From assembly GCA_003567255.1 (NCBI GenBank), contig PWZW01000023.1:1-7771 (forward strand): a DNA stretch of 7,771 nt, in the 5' to 3' direction. The stretch's first letter is position 1. Each line of letters begins with the position of its first letter. This DNA comes from Puniceicoccaceae bacterium. Lineage in GTDB: Bacteria; Verrucomicrobiota; Verrucomicrobiia; Opitutales; Coraliomargaritaceae. The position numbers were made by a program, and so were the translations under genes. The notes under the pieces were generated by a model. The model ran no database searches, was not told the DNA's origin, and saw nothing but the letters and a program-made list of their open reading frames with translations. This document shows, piece by piece, positions 1-7,200 of the stretch.

Positions 1-7
1 AGGCGAA

Positions 8-43
8 GGGCTGGTCCGGTCCCGGCAGGAACCGGAACAGCCC
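8..43. repeat. Imperfect inverted repeat able to form a 16-bp hairpin
   Basis: Bases 8-23 are the near reverse complement of 28-43, with 14 of 16 positions paired and a GGCA loop at 24-27. As RNA from the - strand one of the two mismatches becomes a G-U pair. The following bases (TTAGGCTTT) are not a convincing U-tract, so a Rho-independent terminator for an upstream + strand gene is possible but not shown. It could equally be a REP-like intergenic palindrome, since it sits beside the 41-bp tandem repeats and bases 1-9 resemble part of that repeat unit. Confidence 0.55.
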
Positions 44-72
44 TTAGGCTTTGGCCGAACGCGCTTCAACGC

Positions 73-202
73 GGCTACCAACCATCGCACTCGATCCAAA
101 GGCGAAGGCCTTCGGCTACCAACCATCGCACTCGATCCAAAGGCGAAGGCCTTCGGCTACCAACCACCGCACTCGATCCAAAGGCGAAGGCCTTCGGCTA
201 CC
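73..202. repeat. Tandem repeat, three copies of a 41-bp unit plus a 6-7 bp partial copy
   Basis: Copies lie at 73-113, 114-154 and 155-195, and a partial copy starts at 196. The first two are identical. The third differs by one base (C instead of T at 167). Each copy ends in the perfect palindrome GAAGGCCTTC (104-113, 145-154, 186-195). The period of 41 is not a multiple of three, so consecutive copies are read in different frames; this argues against coding function. Near-identity implies recent expansion or active homogenisation. The role is unknown: intergenic palindromic repeat, protein-binding array or transcript-stabilising structure are all possible. Confidence 0.9.
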
Positions 203-272
203 CGTTTCGAAAGTGCGAGGCATGAATCCCCGTAAAGAAAGCGCTAAATCCTCCTGCGCCAAAAAAGAAGCT

Positions 273-313
273 TTGACCGTTAGGTATTAATCCCTAACTT
301 CCACACATATAAT
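273..313 (+). promoter_or_regulatory. Candidate promoter with a perfect -10 box and an embedded inverted repeat
   Basis: TATAAT at 308-313 matches the sigma-70 -10 consensus exactly. The best -35-like hexamer, TTGACC at 273-278, lies 29 bp upstream, which is too far for a standard promoter. The correctly spaced bases (285-290) match the -35 consensus poorly. Between them is a 6-bp inverted repeat, GTTAGG (279-284) and CCTAAC (293-298), with an 8-nt spacer; it could be an operator. The assignment rests only on motif matching. A chance TATAAT in an AT-rich patch is quite possible. Confidence 0.3.
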
Positions 314-668
314 GCTATGCAGAACCTCGCCAAAGCAAATACCGCCCCGAGCAAAGTCACCTAACCTTCGCGCTGAGCTACCACCCGCTGAGAGACCGGC
401 TTCTCTACCAATGCCACGCCGAGGGCAACAACCTCACTCCACTCCCCCCTTTCTCCACTCTGTTTACCCTGGACCCGGTCGAATCCGTAGCGCCTTCGAC
501 GGTCGTTACTTAACAAGCACTACCCTCTCAGCTTATGCGCACACTTTTGCACTTGGTTGTAGATAACAGCCTCTTCAAACAGTGCCTGAATTGGCTCTGG
601 GGGCTTTCACCTGTGGCTCCCTGCGACGGCGTTGCCCTCAGTTCCCCTCACTCCCGAAGCCGACGCCC

Positions 669-674
669 GGGAGG
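669..674 (+). promoter_or_regulatory. Ribosome binding site deciding the start of gene 1
   Basis: GGGAGG lies 6 nt before ATG 681 and is a good Shine-Dalgarno sequence. It selects ATG 681 over the in-frame ATG at 582. Starting at 582 would add 33 residues without signal-peptide character in front of a perfectly good signal peptide, and has no such site upstream. Confidence 0.8.
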
Positions 675-680
675 CACAAC

Positions 681-3600
681 ATGAAAAAAAAGCGGATAGC
701 ACACGTACTCATCACGCTCTTCACGCTTACCTGCAGCGCGTACGGTCAAGCGGAACCTCAAGTCCCCTTTGATCTGGAGAAGTTTCAACCCGTGCTCTCC
801 GAGTGCAGGCTGCACAGCCCCCGCACCAGTAGCCCCATTGCGGTGAGCAACGGAAACTTCGGTGGCTACGAACTCCCGGGGCGGTTTTACCTCGGGGCGG
901 ACGGAACGACCATGGTGCTGGGGACAATCAGTAACGATCGTGATCGCAGTGAACTTCGGCACAACACCCGCTGGTCGGTGCTGGGCGAGGAGAAACGCCT
1001 CTCCGCAAGATTGCGATTCGACAAACCGGTTGCCCTGGGCAGCAAGCGATCACGTCTCAATTTTGTGCAGGTCTATAAGCCGGATGAGTCCCTCGGGCCC
1101 ATTGTATTGGTACAGTGGCGGGGCAGCTGGGAAGCTGACGGCGAGGAGGACCAACTTGGTGTCTTTGTCCAAGGTGCTGAAGATCTCAATTTGGGTCCTC
1201 GTCCCGATGGCTTTTTCGATTTGGACGTCGTTGTCGAGCATGGCATCCTTCGCATTTACATCGATAACGAATTGAAGGGTACGCGTGATATTTCCCGATT
1301 CAGTGATTCCAACGTATTTTTTAAAACCGGCAACTACCACCGTGGCATCTTGGCTCACGAGGTTGAATTTGAATCGCTTTCGATTAGCACAGCTCCCCCT
1401 GGTCCGAGCTTAATGCTCGAACCAGCGGAGGGGGATGCCCTCACAGTGATGGAGGGCAGCGATCCGAGCACCTACTCCGCGGTGCTTAACCGCGTACCCA
1501 ACGAGGAGGTGACGGTTAGCTTAGGATTCGACAACGTGGTAAACGCCAGCCCAACCAGCCTCACCTTCACCCCCAGCAACTGGGATGTGCCGCAAGTGGT
1601 GAGCGTGACCGCGGTGGATGAAGAGATAAACCAACTTCTGGAGATCAGAACGATCATCAACACAACAAGCAGTTTAGATCCAGCGTGGGATGGCCTTAGC
1701 AGTACTCTTGACGTCAGTGTTTTAGCCGATGGATATGCCGCACCCGTAGTCGACGCCGGGCCGAACCAGACACTTTCAATTTCTGATGACATCCCTTGGT
1801 TGCCCTCAGCCTTATTCCCTGCTGGGTGGTATGACGCCAGCGATGCGGCCACCCTGACGCTGGACGGCTCAGCCGTTAGCCAATGGCGGGACAAAAGCGG
1901 TAATAACCTGCACCTCGCCCAAGCGGAAGCCTCCCGACGTCCGCTGACGGGAGTTCACACCATCCATGGAATGACCACGGTCAAATTCGACGGCAGCAAT
2001 GACCACATGGTAACGTCGAGCAACCCGTTTGGTTCGGTGATCCAAGATGCATTTGTCATCACGGTGCATCGACACGACGGGCGCGTGCGAGGGACACTCT
2101 TCAGCCTGAGCGGATCCTCGGCAAGCGGCAATCGCTGGCAGGCGCACGCTCCCTGGGACGACCACCGTCTATATTTTGACACAAAGTCGGGCTCAGACAA
2201 TCGAATCCAATCGTCGTATGGCGTCAGTGTGGGCGACGTAATTCTCACCAGCTTTTACGGAAGTGTGACCGAATCGACCCAGCAGGTGTTTAAGAATGGC
2301 AGCCTCCTTGCAAGTGGCAATTCCCCGGGAACCCTGAGCAATCCTCCGGGAAATTGGTTTGTCGGTAGCGGCGCCAACACCCAGCACCAAAACACCTCCA
2401 TCGCAGAAATGATTGTTATTAACGGAAGGGTCAATGCGGATGAGCGTCAGAAACTTGAAGGCTATCTGGCTCACAAGTGGGCTCTACAGGCAAACTTACC
2501 CGCCAATCACCCCTACAAAAGCGAGGCACCGGGCGGTCCCGGAGTAGCCTTGGTTCTCGATCCCATCATCAATTCCCCGCTCAGCGGAGGACTCACGATT
2601 TCCTGGAGCTGGGAATCCGGGCCGAATCCCGTATCTTTTGCCAATGCATCAGACCCCAACACAACCGCTTTTTTCACTGAGTTCGGAAAGTATGTCCTAG
2701 GCCTCACGGTCTCCGATGGAGTTACAAGCTCATACGATGAAATCACCGTTACGGTTATCGACCCAAATAGCACTGCGCCTGAGGTGGATGCTGGTCCGGA
2801 CCAGATAGTGACGATCTCGGGCGTCGCCCAGTGGATACCTACAGCCCTGCCTTTGGCTGCCTGGTACGATGCTTCGGATGAGAGCACGATCACGAAAGAC
2901 GGCTCCCATCAGGTCAGCCAGTGGCGGGATCGGAGCGGGAATCAACGCCACGTCAACCAATCCAGCAACAATGCCTATCCCCTGTCTGGCACCCGGACAT
3001 TGAATGGCTTGAACGCTTTGGCTTTCAGCGGAAGCGCAAGTCAGTTTCTCCGCTCAACCGAGCCAATGGGCGAACAGCCACTGACGGCCTTTGCCGTCGT
3101 GCAGTTTGATTCAACCGATCTAGATTCAACCGTGTTTGATGGTGCGGGATCGCGCTGCATGCTACGGCGTAGGAGTAATGGGGCTCTCGCCCTTTACGCA
3201 GGAAGTTGGGTCGATGGTGAGACCACCGCTGCGGAAGCGGTGCTTGTCTCGGTTGAGTTTAACGGGGCAAACAGTGCCATTCGGAAGAACGGCGGGACTG
3301 CCGCAAGCGGGGATCCTGGCGCGGAAGGACTAACCTCAGGCCTGACGATTGGCAATATCAGCGGGAATCCAGGCGAAAATTGGCGGATGGATGGCCTGGT
3401 CAGTGAATTGATTTTTCTCAGCGCTTCCTTGCCGGACACTGAACGCCAGCGGCTGGAAGGCTATCTGGCCCACAAGTGGGGATTGCAGGTTCAGCTTCCG
3501 GGCGCTCACCCTTACAAAAACGCAGCACCCGAGATAGCCCTTGCCACCGCGAGCTTGAATGGCTCTGCCAGTGACGAGGGCAGCGACTCCTTGACCACAC

Positions 3601-4178
3601 TCTGGAGCCTGATCTCCGGCCCGGGTCCCGTCTTATTTGAAGACAGTGGCGCAGTCGAGACCACCGCTACATTTTTCGCCGAAGGCACCTATGTACTGCG
3701 CCTTACCGCCGATGACGGTTTCACACAGATTGATGACGATACCACCATCACGGTCGTCCCCGAGACGGAAGACAGCTTCAGCGATTGGATCGCCGGATTT
3801 GATCTGGGTGAGCAGGAAGGATTCGATGACGACTACAATAACGACGGTGTGCCGAACGGATTGAAGTTTTTCTTCGCCATTGATCCTCGAGAGCCGAGCC
3901 CTGGACTATCTATCATCGCCCCCGAAGCGGCGAACCCGCATCAGTTCACCTTCACACACCCCATGGCGGAAGGCCTCCCGGCCAATGTCGAGGGTGAGTA
4001 TCTTTGGTCGAAAGACTTGGCCACCTTCCATGCCGATGGTACGACTAATGGAGATGGCACCAGTGTCACCTTCGTCCGCAGCGAACCCGTCGATGGCATG
4101 GTAACGGTCACGGCGACGATTCACGGGACGCCGACGGATCGTATCTTCGTCAAACTCGTCGTCACCGAGCTTGAATAG
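681..4178 (+). CDS. Large secreted multidomain protein: PL7-like lyase domain, Calx-beta-like, two interrupted PKD/ConA-like modules, C-terminal shared domain
   Basis: The protein has 1165 residues and a Sec signal peptide (KKKR, then a hydrophobic stretch; likely cleavage after Ala-Tyr-Gly, residue 22). Residues ~28-236 resemble the PL7/alginate_lyase2 fold: FYLGADG, R89-SEL-R93, Q130-V-Y132 and FFKTGNY (213-219). In characterised PL7 lyases these motifs carry the catalytic Arg, Gln, His and Tyr; here the His is Tyr132. Residues ~242-350 look like a Calx-beta-type domain (SLTFTPSNWDVPQVVSVTAV). Two PKD-type domains follow (~355-693, ~700-1026), each split after its first strand by a ConA/LamG-like insert of ~230-240 residues (WYDASD near the start, LEGYLAHKW...LP..HPYK at the end). 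Residues 1031-1165 form a C-terminal domain shared with the next gene. The likely role is extracellular binding and cleavage of an acidic polysaccharide; the substrate is unknown and catalysis unproven. The fold assignment is by motif recognition only. Confidence 0.85.
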   Translation: MKKKRIAHVLITLFTLTCSAYGQAEPQVPFDLEKFQPVLSECRLHSPRTSSPIAVSNGNFGGYELPGRFYLGADGTTMVLGTISNDRDRSELRHNTRWSVLGEEKRLSARLRFDKPVALGSKRSRLNFVQVYKPDESLGPIVLVQWRGSWEADGEEDQLGVFVQGAEDLNLGPRPDGFFDLDVVVEHGILRIYIDNELKGTRDISRFSDSNVFFKTGNYHRGILAHEVEFESLSISTAPPGPSLMLEPAEGDALTVMEGSDPSTYSAVLNRVPNEEVTVSLGFDNVVNASPTSLTFTPSNWDVPQVVSVTAVDEEINQLLEIRTIINTTSSLDPAWDGLSSTLDVSVLADGYAAPVVDAGPNQTLSISDDIPWLPSALFPAGWYDASDAATLTLDGSAVSQWRDKSGNNLHLAQAEASRRPLTGVHTIHGMTTVKFDGSNDHMVTSSNPFGSVIQDAFVITVHRHDGRVRGTLFSLSGSSASGNRWQAHAPWDDHRLYFDTKSGSDNRIQSSYGVSVGDVILTSFYGSVTESTQQVFKNGSLLASGNSPGTLSNPPGNWFVGSGANTQHQNTSIAEMIVINGRVNADERQKLEGYLAHKWALQANLPANHPYKSEAPGGPGVALVLDPIINSPLSGGLTISWSWESGPNPVSFANASDPNTTAFFTEFGKYVLGLTVSDGVTSSYDEITVTVIDPNSTAPEVDAGPDQIVTISGVAQWIPTALPLAAWYDASDESTITKDGSHQVSQWRDRSGNQRHVNQSSNNAYPLSGTRTLNGLNALAFSGSASQFLRSTEPMGEQPLTAFAVVQFDSTDLDSTVFDGAGSRCMLRRRSNGALALYAGSWVDGETTAAEAVLVSVEFNGANSAIRKNGGTAASGDPGAEGLTSGLTIGNISGNPGENWRMDGLVSELIFLSASLPDTERQRLEGYLAHKWGLQVQLPGAHPYKNAAPEIALATASLNGSASDEGSDSLTTLWSLISGPGPVLFEDSGAVETTATFFAEGTYVLRLTADDGFTQIDDDTTITVVPETEDSFSDWIAGFDLGEQEGFDDDYNNDGVPNGLKFFFAIDPREPSPGLSIIAPEAANPHQFTFTHPMAEGLPANVEGEYLWSKDLATFHADGTTNGDGTSVTFVRSEPVDGMVTVTATIHGTPTDRIFVKLVVTELE
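1740..3758 (+). repeat. Internal duplication in gene 1: two PKD-with-ConA-insert modules
   Basis: Module A (about 1740-2762, residues 354-694) and module B (about 2775-3758, residues 699-1026) have the same order: a PKD opening (P.VDAGP.Q..TIS-like), an insert opening W[LI]P[ST]AL...WYDASD, a central QWRD[KR]SGN, the closing LEGYLAHKW and HPYK, then the PKD remainder (W...SGP.PV.F, ending in Y[VL]L.LT..DG and TVTV/TITVV). The divergence in between is large, so the duplication is old. The inserts span about 1791-2519 and 2829-3518. In other proteins the inserted domain type is generally associated with ConA-like sugar binding. Confidence 0.8.
3771..4175 (+). other. C-terminal shared domain of gene 1 (paralogous to 6972-7376)
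   Basis: Residues 1031-1165 align without gaps to residues 892-1026 of gene 2; hand alignment gives 101 of 135 identical. The domain starts with FSDWIAGF, continues with an EF-hand/dockerin-like loop (D1051, N1053, D1055, G1056, N1059) and then a beta-rich segment to the stop codon. Position 12 of the loop is Lys (K1062), not the usual acidic residue. There is no C-terminal membrane helix or LPxTG-like motif. A role in surface retention or sorting is inference only. Confidence 0.7.
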
Positions 4179-4298
4179 GCAAATAGCTTTGTAAACTAAT
4201 TTGGATGAAGATGGTAAATGCACTCGCTACCCTCAAAGAATCGTCGTTTGCTACCCAACTACTTTTATCTGAATAACCCCAATCCCCCACCAATCTGA
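4179..4298. other. Intergenic spacer between the two paralogues
   Basis: This 120-bp gap contains a weak AT-rich hairpin just after the stop codon (CAAATAG 4180-4186 against CTAATTTG 4196-4203, one bulged A) with no T-tract, so it does not support a terminator. No convincing promoter was found. The last 30 bases are C-rich and lack a Shine-Dalgarno sequence for the following ATG. Co-transcription of genes 1 and 2 is possible but not demonstrated. Confidence 0.5.
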
Positions 4299-7200
4299 AT
4301 GAAGCGCATCAGACAGATCCTCTTTGCGTTGATTTGTGTTTGCTCCAGTGCTCACGGTCAATCCGAGCCACAGGTCCCCTTTGATTTGGAGAAGTTTCAA
4401 CCGGTGCTTTCGCAATGCAGGTTGCACAGCCCCCGCACCAGTAATCCCATTGCCGTAAGCAACGGAAATTTCGGCGGCTATGAACTTCCGGGCCGATTCT
4501 ACCTGGGGGACGACGGGGCGACGATGGTGCTGGCAACAACCACCAGCGACCGTGACCGCAGCGAACTTCGCCATAATTTCAATTGGCCGGTGACCGAGCA
4601 GGAAGTGCACTACTCCGCGCGGTTACGGTTCGCCAAGCTTGTCCCTCATCAGGAAGATTTTTGGCAACGAAGACGACTTAACTTCGTGCAGATATATGTT
4701 CCGGGAATTCCCTTGGGGCCAGTGCTGTTGGTCAGGGGGGATGTAAATTTCGATGGCACAGAGGATCATCTTTGGGCCACGGTGCAGGGCGGTGAAACGC
4801 ACGATCTGGGGCCTCGACCCGATGGATTCTTCAATCTGTATATCCGTGTCAACGGGGGAATACTACAGATTTTCATTAACGGTGAGCTGAAGGCCGAGGA
4901 TAACCTGTTCCGGTTTGCGGGGGAAATCGCTTATTTTAAAACCGGTGCGTACCACAGGGGTATCCGACCCCATGCGGTTGAGTTCGATTCGCTCTCAATT
5001 ACAGCGGGCCCATTCAATCATCCGCCGGTCTTTACCTCTAACCCGATCATCAAGGTCGATGCGATCGAAGAAGAGGCCTACAGTGCCACGATAACGGGTG
5101 ATGCCAGCGACCCGGAAAATGATCCGTTGACCTTCAGTAAAGTTTCCGGACCGGCCTGGCTGAATATCGCCCCAAATGGCGATCTCTCCGGCACCCCAAG
5201 CAGTGGGGATGGTGGGCTGAATCGGTGGACGGTGGAAGTCTCCGACGACGATGGCAACGTCGACAGAGCTACACTGGAGATCGTGGTGGATAGCGGAAAT
5301 GCGCCCTCAACGGTTTCACGGGTGTCCACTTTAGCGCGCCTCGCCTATGCTACGTTTGACACGGATACCTCTGATCGCGACAACAACCTGACGATGGCTC
5401 TGGCGGACGGCGCGGTAATCGATGCCGGTTCGGGAAGATTCGGTGGTTCAGTGCGCTTCAATGGCGGCAGTGATCGGGTGACCATCGACAATCATGAAGA
5501 CTTCAACGACGGCAACCCGCCCTACATAGAACGCACGGTTTCACTGTGGTTTTCGGTGGATTCAGTCAGCGGTCGCCAGATGATCTTTGAGTCCGGCGGG
5601 AGTAGTCGTGGTTTCAATATCTACCTTGAAGACGACACCCTCTATGTGGGAGGCTGGGATAGCATTTTGGACGACTCCGATACCGCCACATGGCCGGGCA
5701 CTTGGCGCTCGGTACGTGGGGTGACCCCCGGGCAGTGGCACCATGTGGCGTTGGTGCTGAATGCATCCGGCAATCCTACTGCGCCGACAATCGGCCAGTT
5801 CTTCGCCTACCTGAATGGTGTCGAGTTCGACATCGGGAACAGCATCGGTATGCAAGTTTGGAACCACACGAATGCCTCCGCTATCGGCGGTGTCGCCGGC
5901 GATAGCAAATACCATGATGAGGGGCTCGAACCTTCCAATATGGTCGGCTGGATCGACGACTTTGTGGTCTGGAACCGGGCACTGAGTGCTTCCGAGATCG
6001 CAACCATCGCGAGTGTGCTGCCTATTGTAACCTTTGACTTCGGGACTGGGGTGGACAAGACAGCTTACCAGGAAGCTGGGTTCACCGCCGCTTCCAATTC
6101 TAATTTTACGATCACTGACCGGGCGGATGATCTTCGGTTTCGATCAACAGCCAACAACCAAACGGGCGGGATCACCCGAACCTTCGCCGGGCTTGGCGGG
6201 GGAGAAAGGAAGGATTTCACCGTCACCGCGCAATATACACTGTCTGATTTCCACTCTTGGACGAGCAACGGAGGACGTCCCGGCAGCATCCTACTGTTTG
6301 CCAACAGTTCAAGTGTGGATGATATCAACAACACCGGTTTGGCGGTTCAGGTATGGTGCGATCAAAGTCAACCTTATCAAAAGTTCCGAATTTCAAGCGG
6401 AATCAATAATACGGCCACGGTAAACGAAACCATCCAATGGAATGCTGACGAAAGGGCGAACTTCGGTAATGGCAACATCCTGGAGATGACAGTTGATGTC
6501 ACCTTCAGTGGCACAGACAGTATGCTTGTGGAAGCAACCCTGACGCGTCTCAACAATGGAGATTCGGTCACCGTATCGTTTTCCACCGACAGCGCCAGCA
6601 CCTTTATTGGAGGCGAGTATTTCGGCTTTGGCGGACGTTTTTCAAACACCTACGAAACGGATTTAAACACGTTCAGTATCTTTCCCCACGGGAATAATCC
6701 CCCGGTGGCTGACGCGGGAGACGATCAGACCGTTGCGGAGATTGATGGAAGCGGCAACACGCCTGTCGCCCTTGATGGTAGCGGCTCGCATGATCCGGAC
6801 GGCATCATTTTTAGTTACGTCTGGAGCGTCGGCGGAATCCAAATTGCAACGGGACCCAATCCCACCGTGTCTCTCTCCGCAGGCACTCACCTCCTCACGC
6901 TTACCGTGATCGACAACCTCGGTGCCAGCCACAGCGACACGGTGACGATCACCGTGACTGACTCGGTTCAGGAATCCTTTGGCAATTGGATTTCCGGATT
7001 CGCTCTCGAAGAACGAGCGGGGTTTAATGACGATTACAACAACGACGGCGTGCCGAACGGCATAAAGTTTTTCTTCGGCATCGACCCCACGGCGCCGAGC
7101 CGGGGACTTTCGGTCATCGCCCCCGCAGTGGCGAGCCCGCATCAGTTCACCTTCACACACCCCATGGCAGAGGGCCTACCAGCCGACATCCACGGAGCTT

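Larger units (their letters stand above)
203..680. other. Gene-free leader region upstream of gene 1
   Basis: No credible gene is seen here on either strand. Open frames exist at 51-290 (running through the 41-bp repeats) and 312-566, but they have no ribosome-binding site, no recognisable domain and a composition rich in Pro, Arg and Ser typical of chance frames. The stretch about 432-470 is strongly pyrimidine-rich on the + strand. No tRNA or known riboswitch could be recognised. If transcription of gene 1 starts near the TATAAT at 308, this would be a 5' leader of about 360 nt. Confidence 0.6.

Noticed and set aside
51..290. 79-codon open frame through the tandem repeats
   Set aside because: It reads the 41-bp repeats in shifting frames, has no ribosome-binding site or recognisable domain, and is explained by the repeat array.
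355..500. tRNA-like fragments (GCTGAGCTACCA, GGTCGAATCC) and a CTGAGA resembling a TPP riboswitch
   Set aside because: No complete cloverleaf or acceptor stem can be folded on either strand, and the other conserved TPP elements are absent.
312..566. 84-codon open frame in the leader region
   Set aside because: No Shine-Dalgarno sequence, Pro/Arg/Ser-rich chance-like composition and no recognisable family.
582..680. 33-residue N-terminal extension of gene 1 from ATG 582
   Set aside because: It would place a non-signal sequence before a clear signal peptide. ATG 681 has a good GGGAGG site 6 nt upstream, and the paralogue also begins directly at its signal peptide.
696..745. Lipoprotein signal (Cys in LTLTCSA of gene 1, CVCSS of gene 2)
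   Set aside because: The residues before the Cys do not fit a lipobox (small residue at -1, Leu at -3). Signal peptidase I sites (AYG/AHG before Gln) fit better.
862..1275. 137-codon + strand frame inside gene 1, and other internal frames on both strands
   Set aside because: They lie entirely inside the two large genes, whose domains and signal peptides are well supported; the alternatives show no recognisable features.
4180..4203. Weak hairpin after the gene 1 stop codon as terminator
   Set aside because: AT-rich 7-bp stem with a bulge and no following T-tract.
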